A stretch of 64,000 nucleotides of DNA from Pseudoalteromonas sp. Z1A8 (GTDB lineage Bacteria; Pseudomonadota; Gammaproteobacteria; Enterobacterales; Alteromonadaceae): positions 1-64,000 of the forward strand of contig NZ_WTLB01000011.1 of assembly GCF_011378855.1 (NCBI RefSeq), written 5' to 3'. Below are positions 55,084 to 64,000 of the stretch, piece after piece. Under the pieces are notes generated by a model. That model was given only the letters and a program-made list of their open reading frames with translations. It was not told where the DNA came from and did no database searches. The stretch's first letter is position 1. Each line of letters starts with the position of its first letter. The position numbers and the translations under genes were made by a program.

Positions 55084-56757
55084 TCATTCCTTGTCTAACA
55101 TTGGTAAGTCTAAATTTTGCTCTTTAGCGCAGTTTTTTGCTGTGTCGTATCCAGCATCAGCATGGCGCATTACGCCCGTTGCAGGGTCGTTCCACAGTAC
55201 GCGAGCAATACGCTCTTTAGCTTCATCTGTTCCGTCTGCAACAATAACCACACCAGAGTGTTGGCTAAAGCCCATACCTACACCGCCGCCATGATGAAGT
55301 GACACCCAAGTAGCGCCACTTGCCGTGTTAAGGAGTGCATTGAGTAATGGCCAATCAGATACCGCATCTGAGCCATCTTTCATGCTTTCGGTTTCACGGT
55401 TAGGGCTGGCAACGGAGCCAGAGTCGAGGTGATCACGACCAATAACGATAGGAGCTTTAAGTTCGCCATTTTTAACCATTTCGTTAAAAGCTAGTGCTAG
55501 GCGTGCTCTATCCTTTAGTCCAACCCAGCAAATACGTGCTGGCAGGCCTTGAAATTGAATACGTTCACGCGCCATATCAAGCCAATTATGTAAATGTGCG
55601 TCATCAGGAATGAGCTCTTTTACTTTTGCATCGGTTTTATAAATATCTTCTGGATCGCCCGATAAAGCAACCCATCTAAATGGGCCAATACCTTCACAAA
55701 ATAAAGGGCGAATATAGGCGGGTACAAACCCAGGAAAATCAAACGCGTTGGTAACGCCTTCGTCAAACGCCATTTGGCGAATATTATTGCCATAGTCTGT
55801 TGTTGCTGCCCCCGCTTTTTGCAGCGCCAACATTGCTTTAACTTGAACTGCCATTGATTGTTTAGCCGCTTTTACTACAGCTGTTGGATCTTGCTCACGC
55901 ATTTTTGCTGCGTGCTCCATGGTCCAACCTTGTGGCAAGTATCCATTGAGAGGATCGTGAGCTGATGTTTGATCTGTAACTACATCTGGGGTAATACCTG
56001 TTTTAACGAGTGTGCTAAATACATCGGCAGCGTTACCAAGTAAACCCACTGAGAGGGCCTCACCTTTTATGCATGCATTGGTTATTAATTGCAATGCATG
56101 TTCAAGATCTGTTGCTTTTACATCAACGTAGCCTGTTTTTATACGAAAATCGATACGGCTTTCATCACATTCAACAACAAGTGCACTAAACCCTGCCATT
56201 GTAGCGGCAAGCGGTTGTGCGCCGCCCATACCACCAAGGCCACCTGTTAATACCCATTTGCCTTTAGCACTGCCCGAAAAGTGCTGTTTTGCCATAGCTA
56301 TAAAGGTCTCGTAAGTTCCTTGTACTATGCCTTGCGAGCCAATATAAATCCAAGAGCCTGCCGTCATTTGGCCGTACATCATCAAGCCTTTTTTATCTAG
56401 CTCGTTAAAATGTTCCCAATTTGCCCAGTGTGGAACTAGGTTTGAGTTGGCAATAAGTACACGCGGTGCATTACTGTGAGTTTTAAATACACCTACTGGC
56501 TTTCCTGATTGTACAAGTAGGGTTTCGTCATTTTCGAGTCTGTCGAGGGTTTCTATAATTTTGTCATAACTTGGCCAATCGCGGGCTGCTCGGCCAATAC
56601 CACCATATACAACAAGAGCATGAGGATGCTCTGCAACTTCAGGATCTAAATTATTCATTAGCATGCGCTTAGCGGCTTCAGTTTGCCAGCTTTTAGCGCT
56701 TATTTTATCGCCATGAGGTGCACGTATTACGCGACTTGTATCGAGTCGGTTGTTCAT
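55084..56757 (-). CDS. hutU: Urocanate hydratase
   Basis: Second step of histidine breakdown, converting urocanate to imidazolonepropionate with tightly bound NAD+. The 557-residue protein shows the family's [17 protein letters not shown]-binding stretch, [14 protein letters not shown] and the C-terminal [18 protein letters not shown] 56757 is preceded by AGGAG; a TTG 24 bp upstream lies inside the operator and is not a likely start. Transcribed from a promoter controlled by the HutC-type operator at 56770. Confidence 0.95.
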   Translation of the reverse strand: MNNRLDTSRVIRAPHGDKISAKSWQTEAAKRMLMNNLDPEVAEHPHALVVYGGIGRAARDWPSYDKIIETLDRLENDETLLVQSGKPVGVFKTHSNAPRVLIANSNLVPHWANWEHFNELDKKGLMMYGQMTAGSWIYIGSQGIVQGTYETFIAMAKQHFSGSAKGKWVLTGGLGGMGGAQPLAATMAGFSALVVECDESRIDFRIKTGYVDVKATDLEHALQLITNACIKGEALSVGLLGNAADVFSTLVKTGITPDVVTDQTSAHDPLNGYLPQGWTMEHAAKMREQDPTAVVKAAKQSMAVQVKAMLALQKAGAATTDYGNNIRQMAFDEGVTNAFDFPGFVPAYIRPLFCEGIGPFRWVALSGDPEDIYKTDAKVKELIPDDAHLHNWLDMARERIQFQGLPARICWVGLKDRARLALAFNEMVKNGELKAPIVIGRDHLDSGSVASPNRETESMKDGSDAVSDWPLLNALLNTASGATWVSLHHGGGVGMGFSQHSGVVIVADGTDEAKERIARVLWNDPATGVMRHADAGYDTAKNCAKEQNLDLPMLDKE

Positions 56758-56769
56758 GTTTTGCTCCTG

Positions 56770-56781
56770 TTGTATATACAA
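56770..56781. promoter_or_regulatory. HutC-type operator upstream of hutU
   Basis: The 12-bp palindrome TTGTATATACAA lies 12 bp before the hutU start codon, next to the ribosome site. The same 12 bp recur in the hutC-hutI intergenic region at 57587-57598, matching the TGTATATACA core known for HutC/GntR-family operators. Confidence 0.8.
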
Positions 56782-56823
56782 GGTGATTTGTTATAAAAAA
56801 AGCGCAGTAAGCGCTATTGTTTG

Positions 56824-57579
56824 TTATTTTTTAAATGTTAAGTGACCACCTAAGCGATATTTACTGCCTGGTGATACTAGGCGGGCAAAGCTTACAATGC
56901 CATTAACAGACCATGTGCGTCGAATAACTTGCAAGCATGGCTCTTCGTTATATAAGTTTAGCCATTGGCACATTTCGCTGTTTGGCATTATGGCCTCTAC
57001 GGTATGCCTTGCTTGAGTAAGTGGTGCAACACTAGATAAATACTCATGAGGTGTAAGCGTGCTAAAATCTTGTTGTAAGTAACCAGCGGCAAGCGCAGGG
57101 TTTACAAAACGCTCCTCTAACTGCAAGGGGCTGTCGTTTTCGTTATGAACGAGTACACTTCGATATACAACACTGTCAATCTCAACACCAAGCGCAATGG
57201 CAATAGGTGCGACTGCATTTATTGATTCAAGTATGAGTACACTACAGGTGTAGTTGCCGTTACGTTCTTTTACTTCATCAGCAATATTTTTTATTTCGAG
57301 TAACGATGACTGCGACTTAAATGTAGCTACAAATGTACCTAGCCCTTGGCTGCGGGTTAAAATACCTGCCTCAGTTAATTCACTGAGCGCACGACGGGCT
57401 GTCATCCTACTTACACTAAATTGGCTACTTAGCTCGTTTTCAGAGGGAACACGTTGGTTTTCTTGCCATGTACCACTGCGAATCTTATCAACAATGAATT
57501 GTTTTATTTGCGCAAATTTGGGTGTTGTCATTAAATTAACGGCTAAATATAAAAATAAACGATATAAATAAGATGACAT
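56824..57579 (-). CDS. hutC: Histidine utilisation repressor HutC
   Basis: A GntR/HutC-family repressor released from DNA by urocanate. The 251-residue protein has an N-terminal winged helix (RVPSENELSSQFSVSRMTARRALSEL) and the UbiC transcription-regulator-associated ligand domain from about residue 100 (LEERFVNPALAAGY). ATG 57579 has AAGG upstream but that lies within the operator; an ATG at 57531, where the conserved domain begins, is an alternative and would give 235 residues. It is transcribed divergently from hutI and sits upstream of hutU on the same strand. Confidence 0.9.
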   Translation of the reverse strand: MSSYLYRLFLYLAVNLMTTPKFAQIKQFIVDKIRSGTWQENQRVPSENELSSQFSVSRMTARRALSELTEAGILTRSQGLGTFVATFKSQSSLLEIKNIADEVKERNGNYTCSVLILESINAVAPIAIALGVEIDSVVYRSVLVHNENDSPLQLEERFVNPALAAGYLQQDFSTLTPHEYLSSVAPLTQARHTVEAIMPNSEMCQWLNLYNEEPCLQVIRRTWSVNGIVSFARLVSPGSKYRLGGHLTFKK

Positions 57580-57584
57580 AATTA

Positions 57585-57600
57585 CCTTGTATATACAAGG
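57585..57600. promoter_or_regulatory. HutC-type operator between hutC and hutI
   Basis: CCTTGTATATACAAGG is a perfect 16-bp palindrome containing the same 12-bp core as the hutU operator. It lies 6 bp before the hutC ATG and 50 bp before hutI, so one site could control both directions and autoregulate hutC. Confidence 0.82.
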
Positions 57601-57650
57601 TGTGTTGTTAGACTATATTTCAATCACTACACGGCGCAAAAGGGCTGCAC

Positions 57651-58898
57651 ATGCAAAGTAATATACAAAGTTATGAGTTAGAAGAAATCGATTTACTTTT
57701 AACCGACGCCAACATTGCCACTATGGATAGCAATATAAATGCGCCTTATGGTGCGATCGAAAATGCTGCTATAGCAATCAAAAATGGCAAAATTGCGTGG
57801 ATTGGAGAGCAATCAACATTGCCAAGCTTTGATGTGTTTGCAACGCCGACATTAAGTGTAAAAGGACAATGGTTAACACCAGGTCTAATAGATTGTCATA
57901 CGCACTTAGTATTTGCAGGCTCAAGATCTCAAGAGTTTGAGCAGCGCTTGCAGGGTGTAAGTTATGAGGAAATAGCAGCACAAGGCGGTGGCATAGCCAG
58001 TACCGTTAAAGCGACTAGATCAGCCGACCGTGAACAATTGTTTGTTGATGCAAAAGACCGTTTAAATACTTTATTAAAAGAAGGTGTAACCACCGTTGAA
58101 ATAAAGTCAGGCTATGGATTAGATACTGAAAACGAAGTGAAAATATTAGAAGTTGCTCGTTTATTAGGTGAACACCATCCTATTGATATCAAAACGACAT
58201 TTTTAGGTGCTCATGCATTGCCGGCTGAATACAAAGACCGTGCTGATGAATATATTGATTTAGTGTGTACAGACATGCTTGATCAAGTTGTCGCTAATAA
58301 CCTAGCTGATGCAGTCGATGTATTTTGTGAAAATGTAGGGTTTAGTTATTCGCAAACCAAACGTGTTTTTGAGGCGGCTAAAAAGCATAACCTCCCAGTA
58401 AAATGCCATGCTGAGCAGTTATCTAATCAACATGGTGCTGAGCTGGTGGCGCAGTTTAATGGTTTATCGGCTGACCACATTGAGTATCTTGATGAGGACG
58501 GTGTAAAAGCGATGGCACAAGCAGGTACTGTTGCAGTGTTATTACCCGGTGCGTTTTACTTTTTACGAGAAACAAAGTTCCCACCTATTGAGCTACTTAA
58601 TCAGTATAAAGTACCTATAGCTATCGCGAGTGACTTTAATCCTGGTACTTCACCGCTGTGCTCAGTGCACTTGATGATGAACATGGCGTGCACATTATTT
58701 AGATTAACGCCTGAACAAGCATTAGCAGGTGTTACCGTTAATGCAGCTAAAGCTCTTGGGCTAGAAGATCGTGGTGTTTTAAAGCTCGGTGCAAGAGCCG
58801 ATATTGCACATTGGCAAATAAGTCATCCATCACAATTAAGTTACCAATTTGGCGTAAATAAACTGTTAAATTTATGGATTTTGGGTAGAATTAATTAG
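57651..58898 (+). CDS. hutI: Imidazolonepropionase
   Basis: Third step of histidine breakdown, opening the imidazolone ring to formiminoglutamate. The 415-residue amidohydrolase has the metal-binding [38 protein letters not shown] and the late SDFNPGTSP with the conserved Asp. Length is typical (about 405). ATG 57651 has AGGG upstream. Divergent from hutC across the operator. Confidence 0.95.
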   Translation: MQSNIQSYELEEIDLLLTDANIATMDSNINAPYGAIENAAIAIKNGKIAWIGEQSTLPSFDVFATPTLSVKGQWLTPGLIDCHTHLVFAGSRSQEFEQRLQGVSYEEIAAQGGGIASTVKATRSADREQLFVDAKDRLNTLLKEGVTTVEIKSGYGLDTENEVKILEVARLLGEHHPIDIKTTFLGAHALPAEYKDRADEYIDLVCTDMLDQVVANNLADAVDVFCENVGFSYSQTKRVFEAAKKHNLPVKCHAEQLSNQHGAELVAQFNGLSADHIEYLDEDGVKAMAQAGTVAVLLPGAFYFLRETKFPPIELLNQYKVPIAIASDFNPGTSPLCSVHLMMNMACTLFRLTPEQALAGVTVNAAKALGLEDRGVLKLGARADIAHWQISHPSQLSYQFGVNKLLNLWILGRIN

Positions 58899-58964
58899 TT
58901 TGTATTATTTTCACCCAAATATAACCTATTTTTAACTTTTTTAGCGAATACGGATGCCGTTAAT

Positions 58965-60683
58965 TTGAACATACTAACCGACAGTAACTTCCCAATATTT
59001 TTTAGTGGTGCACTATTAATGGCAATGATTGCCACTTTATTTGCCGTTAAAAATGCCAGTATTAAATTTAGTTATTTATGCACTGCAGCTGTTGGTTTAG
59101 CTATTTTAAGTAGCGGCGCAGCTTGGCTGGCCATTTTACTTGCCTTTGGATTTTGTTTTCATTTATGGCAAGCATTTGAGCGCAATAATTGGAGTATGAT
59201 AATTACTAGCTCTACAGCTGGGCTTTTATTTGTTGTGTTATTTTCAGCTCATTTATTATTAGAAGTTCCGTTATTTTGGGTTGTATTGGCAATATTATTA
59301 TTGGCTATTGTTGGCTTTTTAAATGATGAAAGCGCCGATGCACAAGTTGTTATAGAGGCAGAACCTGCAGATGACGCATTTATTGAAGAATCTCCGCTTT
59401 CGGTTTTTGCAGATAGAAAACAGTTACGCCAAGGTTACTACGCATGGTGCAATAACAAACAAGTAAGCGCCGCATTAGTCGTTATTCGTCTTGAAGGATT
59501 TGAGCAAGTTAACCAGCATATTGGACGCGACTTTGGCGATATACTTTTAGCGCAATCGGCTAACAGAATAAAAGAGCTGCTTTCTAGCGACGAAATAGTG
59601 ACTTTAGTAGGGCAAGAAAAGCTAGCCCACTTAGGGGGACTCAACTTTGCATTTATTTGTAGCTTTGCAAATCAAAAGCACTTACATGAGCTGGTTATAG
59701 ATCAAATACTTAGCGCGACACTTAAGCCGTTTAATGTTGCTAATTGCACTGTAGAGGTTAAGGCTAGGGCGAGTTATGTTGATTGTAATGAGCAAGATAA
59801 TAACTTTGATAATTTAATATCGTACGCATACTTAGCACTCGATAGCCATCCAGATCGTAGAGTTGTGCCTTACCATCAACAGATGATGATTGAACTGCGA
59901 GAGCAACAAGCACGCTTAAAAGAGCTTGCTAACATTGATTTTGCTAGCGAATTAGAGCTTTATTTTCAACCTATTATCTGTAATGAAAGCGGTCAAATTG
60001 AGTTTTTAGAATTACTTCTGCGTTGGCAACATCCTAAACAAGGGATTTTATCGGCTAATCGTTTTATTGATGATATTAGAATTGCAGGGCTTGGTTATCC
60101 GCTTGCTAAATTTGTAATAGAGCGAGCCGCTGAGCTTGCAATGGCGCTTAGAGTAGAAGGTATTTCTATACCGCTTAGCATTAATGTATTTGGCCCTGAA
60201 ATGCTAAATGAAGAGTTTGTTGAATTTGTTGATGTTGTTATAAGCGAGCACCATTTAGAAGCAGGCGACTTAATTGTTGAATGTCCTTTGCATATTTTTG
60301 CTGGTTTAGATGACAAAGGCAGAGGCATGATCGCAAGGCTTAATAATATTGGCTTGAAAGTGTGTGTTGATGGACTGGGCGATAATCCCGTATTGCTCTC
60401 TAAACTGCCTAGTTTAGCGGTTGAATATATTAAGGTTTCACCTTCACTTACGGCTGATTTTAGTAATCAAAATAATATACGTAGTTTAGTTGGCGGAATG
60501 GTCGAAATGCATAACCAACAAAAAACAAAAGTGATTTTTGAAGGGGTAGAAACGCTTGAGCAACTTAAGTTTGTAAAAAGCTTAAAAGGTTATGCAGCCC
60601 AGGGTTATTATTTTGGTCACCCGCTAAGTAGCATTGGTTTGATGAGCTGGCTAAAAGAGTGGCGACAAGCGCAGCAGCGTTAG
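58965..60683 (+). CDS. Membrane protein with degenerate GGDEF and EAL domains
   Basis: A 572-residue protein with four or five N-terminal membrane helices (about residues 10-122), then a GGDEF domain whose signature is GGLNF (cyclase-dead) and an EAL domain whose EAL is ELL. In the EAL domain several metal ligands remain (the Glu of ELL, Asn in SINVFG, Glu in EGVETLEQ), but the second Asp of the DDFG motif is Gly (VDGLGDN) and the KID motif reads IKVS. Phosphodiesterase activity is therefore doubtful and a binding or protein-interaction role is more likely, as in CsrD-type proteins. The start is TTG. It follows hutI by 66 bp and its end overlaps hutG by 4 bp. Confidence 0.85.
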   Translation: MNILTDSNFPIFFSGALLMAMIATLFAVKNASIKFSYLCTAAVGLAILSSGAAWLAILLAFGFCFHLWQAFERNNWSMIITSSTAGLLFVVLFSAHLLLEVPLFWVVLAILLLAIVGFLNDESADAQVVIEAEPADDAFIEESPLSVFADRKQLRQGYYAWCNNKQVSAALVVIRLEGFEQVNQHIGRDFGDILLAQSANRIKELLSSDEIVTLVGQEKLAHLGGLNFAFICSFANQKHLHELVIDQILSATLKPFNVANCTVEVKARASYVDCNEQDNNFDNLISYAYLALDSHPDRRVVPYHQQMMIELREQQARLKELANIDFASELELYFQPIICNESGQIEFLELLLRWQHPKQGILSANRFIDDIRIAGLGYPLAKFVIERAAELAMALRVEGISIPLSINVFGPEMLNEEFVEFVDVVISEHHLEAGDLIVECPLHIFAGLDDKGRGMIARLNNIGLKVCVDGLGDNPVLLSKLPSLAVEYIKVSPSLTADFSNQNNIRSLVGGMVEMHNQQKTKVIFEGVETLEQLKFVKSLKGYAAQGYYFGHPLSSIGLMSWLKEWRQAQQR

Positions 60684-61729
60684 GTGTTTTCTTTGGCTTG
60701 TAGGTAACTATTTACAAGCGCACTGATTACTTGCCCTACATGCGTAATACCCGTTTCTACTCCATTAGGATGCTGGCTGGGAGCGGCTTCACACAAGTGT
60801 AAATACTTAGCGTGGCGGTTACTTGCAGCTAAATGTACAAAGTGCTCGGTATCGCTTACACTAAATCCACAGCATGTGTACGCACTAACAGGCATGTAAG
60901 TAATGCTGTCTAAATCAACTTCAATACCCAGTGGTAAATCGTTGAAATTATTCAGTGCGTTTTCAATTGCCTGCGTAAGCGTTACTTTTCGCTTAACGTG
61001 TATTGATTGATAGCTATCAAACTTAAAGTCAGCTTCACTCATTGCATCTATAATTGCTTGATTGTTTTTTAATTCATGCAAGCCAATAACATGGTAATTA
61101 CTTAGATGTTGCTCGTTATATGCGTAGCGAAACCCATTACCACTATGACGACCTTCACATTCTCTAAAGTCTGCATGAGGGTCAAAGTTAATGGCATTTA
61201 TAGGCGTGTTTTTTGACTTACTTAGCGCACGAATAATTCCCAAGCAATTATTATGACCCCCGCCAATAACTATTGGCTCAAGCCCCGCTTTAAAAATAAG
61301 GCTTAATACTGACTCTACGCGTTCATCAAGTTGTTGGCATAAATCTCGTAGTTGAGTTAACTGTTGGGCTTGTTGATTATCGAGTTGGCTACTTTGGGCC
61401 ATTAAATCATCAGTATCTACTTCACCCAATAAAAGTACTTTTTGAGTGGCAATAAATTGATTGTGAGGTTGGTTTAAAAAGCGTTTTAAAAAAGCCGGCC
61501 ATGCTTCGTTTGCACCGCCATTTCCTAAATTTGCTTTTGGACCAATATCTTCGCAAATACCGAGGAGTACGTAGCGAATACCAAATTGAGCAGCGTCAAT
61601 GAGTGCTTGTTGCAGGTTTACTTGAGTGTCGAGCAAGGCCATTGCTTGCCATGCTTTTTTCTCATTTGCGCGGGTAGAACAAAGTGCTCTAACCGCGCTT
61701 TCATCATATACTTTTAAGTGGGAGGTCAC
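60680..61729 (-). CDS. hutG: Formimidoylglutamase
   Basis: Hydrolyses formiminoglutamate to glutamate and formamide, the last step of the four-enzyme hut route. The 349-residue protein is of the arginase/ureohydrolase superfamily with its manganese-binding motifs: GGGHNNCLG, NFDPHADFR and EVDLDSIT. The second motif has Asp and His ligands in the usual spacing. Convergent with the GGDEF-EAL gene and one base downstream of rraA on the same strand, so probably cotranscribed with rraA rather than with the other hut genes. Confidence 0.92.
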   Translation of the reverse strand: MTSHLKVYDESAVRALCSTRANEKKAWQAMALLDTQVNLQQALIDAAQFGIRYVLLGICEDIGPKANLGNGGANEAWPAFLKRFLNQPHNQFIATQKVLLLGEVDTDDLMAQSSQLDNQQAQQLTQLRDLCQQLDERVESVLSLIFKAGLEPIVIGGGHNNCLGIIRALSKSKNTPINAINFDPHADFRECEGRHSGNGFRYAYNEQHLSNYHVIGLHELKNNQAIIDAMSEADFKFDSYQSIHVKRKVTLTQAIENALNNFNDLPLGIEVDLDSITYMPVSAYTCCGFSVSDTEHFVHLAASNRHAKYLHLCEAAPSQHPNGVETGITHVGQVISALVNSYLQAKENT

Positions 61730-61730
61730 G

Positions 61731-62228
61731 TTATACTTCTACAACTTCCAACTCTAATTCTTCTGCAGATAAAACAATGCCTGTGCTGTCGGCATAAATA
61801 AAGTCGTCATCAAAAAATGATACGCCTGCAAAGTTAACACCTATAGCATCTTCGCCAGCACCTTCGCTGTCGGCTGCAACAGGAATAGAAGCAATTGCCT
61901 GAATGCCTAAATCAAGTTCTTCAAGTTCATCAACATGGCGTACTGCGCCGTAAACAACAATACCATTCCAGTTGTTTTCAAGGGCTAATTCGGCCAGTTC
62001 AATATCGATTAGTGCGCGACGAGTTGAGCCACCACCATCAATAAGAAGTACTAATCCTGTACCATCTTGAGAAAGTAATTCGCGGATCAGTTCATTATTT
62101 TCAAAACATTTAACCGTTTTAATGCGGCCACCAAAGCTGTGTCGACCACCAAAGTTGATGAACATTGGTTCTAGCACGTCAACCACGTCAGCAAAGTGGT
62201 CGCATAAATCAGAAGTGCTGTAATCCAT
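61731..62228 (-). CDS. rraA: RraA family protein (regulator of RNase E)
   Basis: A 165-residue protein closely matching E. coli RraA (161), a trimeric inhibitor of RNase E. Shared stretches are the N-terminal [24 protein letters not shown] and the ring motif GAVRHV. Some RraA-fold proteins are aldolases; the N terminus and length favour RraA. It lies one base upstream of hutG, an unusual partnership. Confidence 0.9.
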   Translation of the reverse strand: MDYSTSDLCDHFADVVDVLEPMFINFGGRHSFGGRIKTVKCFENNELIRELLSQDGTGLVLLIDGGGSTRRALIDIELAELALENNWNGIVVYGAVRHVDELEELDLGIQAIASIPVAADSEGAGEDAIGVNFAGVSFFDDDFIYADSTGIVLSAEELELEVVEV

Positions 62229-62429
62229 TATTTTATCCTCAAAAGGTACATTAATTTATAACTCAGTATACCCTCCTTATAAGCAATAACAACGACTTAA
62301 TCGCAGTAAATTTGGTCAAAACAAGCGTTAGATCATCAATCGCAATAATAGTGTATTAAAAGCGTCACTCAATTGTTATTTACAACACATAAGCTAAATC
62401 GGTGTTCATATATTATGCAACAAGGGTAG

Positions 62430-62969
62430 ATGATGGATAATAATATGCTTAAAAAGGTAACTCAGATAGATGAGCAATTATTTTTAACTTTGTTTAATTG
62501 CAATTCACCTAGATGGTTTAAAACAATGGCGTTTGGATTATCTAAAAGTGGTGATGGTGGATTGTATGTATTGATCTGCTTAGCTGTATGGTGGCTTAGT
62601 AATAATGAGCAACATCAATTATTGCCAGCAACGATATTAATTGGTTTTGTTATAGAGAGACCTATTTACTTACTGGCCAAAAATAGATTTGCTCGAATTC
62701 GTCCATGCGACTGTTTGGTAACAAACGCCTATATAGTTCCCAGTGATAAGTTTAGTTTGCCATCAGGTCACAGTGCAGCTGCCTTTTTAGTCGCTATTAT
62801 ATTAAGCCATTTTTTTCCAGAATATGCATGGCTACTACTTAGTTGGGCAGCCGGTGTGGCTATTTCTCGTGTGGTATTAGGCGTGCACTTTCCTGCAGAT
62901 ATTATTTTAGGTGCAACTATTGGTAGTTGTTGTGGCCTATTTGCGTTAGCGCTCGTGGTGCCTGCATGA
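62430..62969 (+). CDS. PAP2-family membrane phosphatase
   Basis: A 179-residue membrane protein with the three PAP2 motifs: K-N-R-F-A-R-I-R-P, PSGHSAA and SRVVLGVHFPADI. Members dephosphorylate lipids such as phosphatidic acid or undecaprenyl pyrophosphate. Four or five helices are visible. Its stop overlaps the start of the following glycosyltransferase gene (ATGA), so the two likely act together, perhaps in a lipid-linked sugar pathway; that is inference. Starts at a double ATG with AGGG upstream. Confidence 0.88.
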   Translation: MMDNNMLKKVTQIDEQLFLTLFNCNSPRWFKTMAFGLSKSGDGGLYVLICLAVWWLSNNEQHQLLPATILIGFVIERPIYLLAKNRFARIRPCDCLVTNAYIVPSDKFSLPSGHSAAAFLVAIILSHFFPEYAWLLLSWAAGVAISRVVLGVHFPADIILGATIGSCCGLFALALVVPA

Positions 62970-63997
62970 AAATACTGTACGGAGTACAAGGCACTGGTAA
63001 TGGACATATAACGCGCGCTCGCGTTATGGCAAGTTGCTTTACTAAACTCGGTATTGAGGTTGATTATGTTTTTTCAGGGCGTGCAAATAAAGATTACTTT
63101 GATATGCATGAATTTTCAGATTATAAAGCGTTTCGTGGTTTATCGTTTAGTACTGAAAGTGGGCAAGTCAAAAATTTAAAAACACTTAAAAATGTACGAG
63201 TTTGTAAGCTGGTGAGTGATATAAAATCGCTTGATGTAAAACAGTACGACTTTGTACTTAATGACTTTGAGCCCATTACTGCATGGGCTGCAAAAAGAGC
63301 AGACGTACCCGTTATTGGCATTAGTCATCAAGCTGCATTTTTGTCAGATAATGTACCTATGTTTGGTCGTGGTATATTCAGAAAATCGCTCATTAAACAT
63401 TACGCACCAGCATCTACTTACTTAGGTGTACACTGGCAACCATTTGCAAATAACATAATACCGCCTTTTATTGCTCATCATAATCATGAAAACCCTGTTG
63501 CAGTAATGAATAAGGTATTGGTGTATTTACCTTTTGAAAACTTAGATAGCGTTGTTGATTATTTAAAAGACTTTCCCGAAAAAGAGTTTTATTGTTATCA
63601 CCCACATGCCAGTAATCAATCTTTTGGGCATATACATTTGCGAACCCCCTCACGTTCTGACTTTTTAAATGACTTAGCAAATACCAGTGGTGTTATTGGT
63701 AATGCAGGATTTGAGCTTGCCAGTGAAGCGCTTAAATTAGGTAAAAAGTTACTATTAAAGCCCTTGTATGGACAGTTTGAGCAAGCAGCAAATGCACAAA
63801 CATTGTTTGCCATGGGTATGGCGCATGTTATGAACTATTTAAACCCGCAAGCTCTTGATGACTGGAATAGTGCTCCGCAAAATAAGCAAATAAATTACCC
63901 AAGCGATCCTGCACCATTAATTAATTGGTTGGTTAAAAAACAATGGAATAATACAGAGTCGTTACACAAAGGCTTATGGAAAAGCGTGAAAAATTAA
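62966..63997 (+). CDS. Glycosyltransferase of the MJ1255-like family
   Basis: A 343-residue cytoplasmic protein with a GT-B-like N-terminal domain starting MKILYGVQGTGNGHITRA, a central GISHQAAFL segment and a C-terminal GNAGFELASEALKLGKK stretch, typical of family 28/MurG-like transferases. ATG 62966 overlaps the PAP2 stop; a TTG 39 bp upstream would add residues read from the PAP2 gene. The gene ends three bases before the window edge. Acceptor and sugar are unknown. Confidence 0.82.
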   Translation: MKILYGVQGTGNGHITRARVMASCFTKLGIEVDYVFSGRANKDYFDMHEFSDYKAFRGLSFSTESGQVKNLKTLKNVRVCKLVSDIKSLDVKQYDFVLNDFEPITAWAAKRADVPVIGISHQAAFLSDNVPMFGRGIFRKSLIKHYAPASTYLGVHWQPFANNIIPPFIAHHNHENPVAVMNKVLVYLPFENLDSVVDYLKDFPEKEFYCYHPHASNQSFGHIHLRTPSRSDFLNDLANTSGVIGNAGFELASEALKLGKKLLLKPLYGQFEQAANAQTLFAMGMAHVMNYLNPQALDDWNSAPQNKQINYPSDPAPLINWLVKKQWNNTESLHKGLWKSVKN

Positions 63998-64000
63998 AGG

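Noticed and set aside
53880..55294. Several frames of 60-130 codons on the plus strand across hutH and hutU
   Set aside because: They are antisense shadows of strongly conserved hut genes and have no start signals.

Overview
The window is AT-rich gammaproteobacterial chromosome, most like Pseudoalteromonas (Alteromonadales). This rests on protein resemblance and on conserved gene order: polA, an sRNA locus, engB, cytochrome c4, a Csr-type sRNA, yihI, DUF2489 and hemN stand in an order close to the Vibrio/Shewanella/E. coli one. I see no prophage, insertion sequence, CRISPR array, rRNA or tRNA gene. Nearly all of it is core genome; the unusual content lies mostly between genes.

Layout. 1-467: intergenic repeats. 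468-7453 (+): a two-domain VOC protein, an unknown acidic protein joined to a fatty-acid cis/trans isomerase (cti), a hybrid sensor kinase and a duplicated ABC ATPase. 7501-14561 (-): a TraB/GumN protein and an envelope-modification cluster, eptA - dgkA - LtaS/OpgB-like transferase - response regulator - sensor kinase, with an exact PmrA-box-like direct repeat upstream of eptA. 14828-20523 (+): the ilv operon with promoter, leader peptide, attenuator and ilvG-ilvM-ilvD-ilvA (no ilvE). 20621-24234 (+): an NMT1/THI5-like binding protein, a methyltransferase, beta-carbonic anhydrase and an NAD(P)-binding protein. 24461-30926: ubiK, rep, a GAF-GAF-GGDEF-EAL protein, cytochrome c5 and elbB. 31451-40685: polA, a structured sRNA candidate at the Spot 42 position, a YceI protein, DUF1285, engB, cytochrome c4, a GGA-rich CsrB/CsrC-type sRNA at the csrC position, yihI, DUF2489 and hemN with a class II FNR-type promoter. 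40810-50261: darP, pmbA, a DUF721/DciA-like gene, an M13 peptidase, a sugar-kinase-like gene, mutT and secA with a hairpin-rich leader. 50634-53549: a chemoreceptor and a small oxidoreductase. 53546-62228: the histidine utilisation genes hutH, hutU, hutC, hutI and hutG with two identical operators, a degenerate GGDEF-EAL gene inserted between hutI and hutG, and rraA directly upstream of hutG. 62430-63997: a PAP2 phosphatase overlapping a glycosyltransferase.

How the genes work together. EptA and the LtaS/OpgB-like enzyme both take head groups from phospholipids and leave diacylglycerol, which DgkA rephosphorylates; the linked two-component system and the PmrA-type box suggest one envelope-stress regulon. 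The ilv genes make branched-chain amino acids under leader-peptide attenuation. The hut genes degrade histidine to glutamate under HutC. The most noteworthy items are the CsrB/C-like RNA (37640-37948), the unassigned sRNA at 34388-34520, the PmrA-box/eptA/dgkA cluster, the leader hairpins of secA, and a family of about 161-bp elements with ATACCAAT ends found twice in opposite orientation. All calls were made by eye, with no database search.
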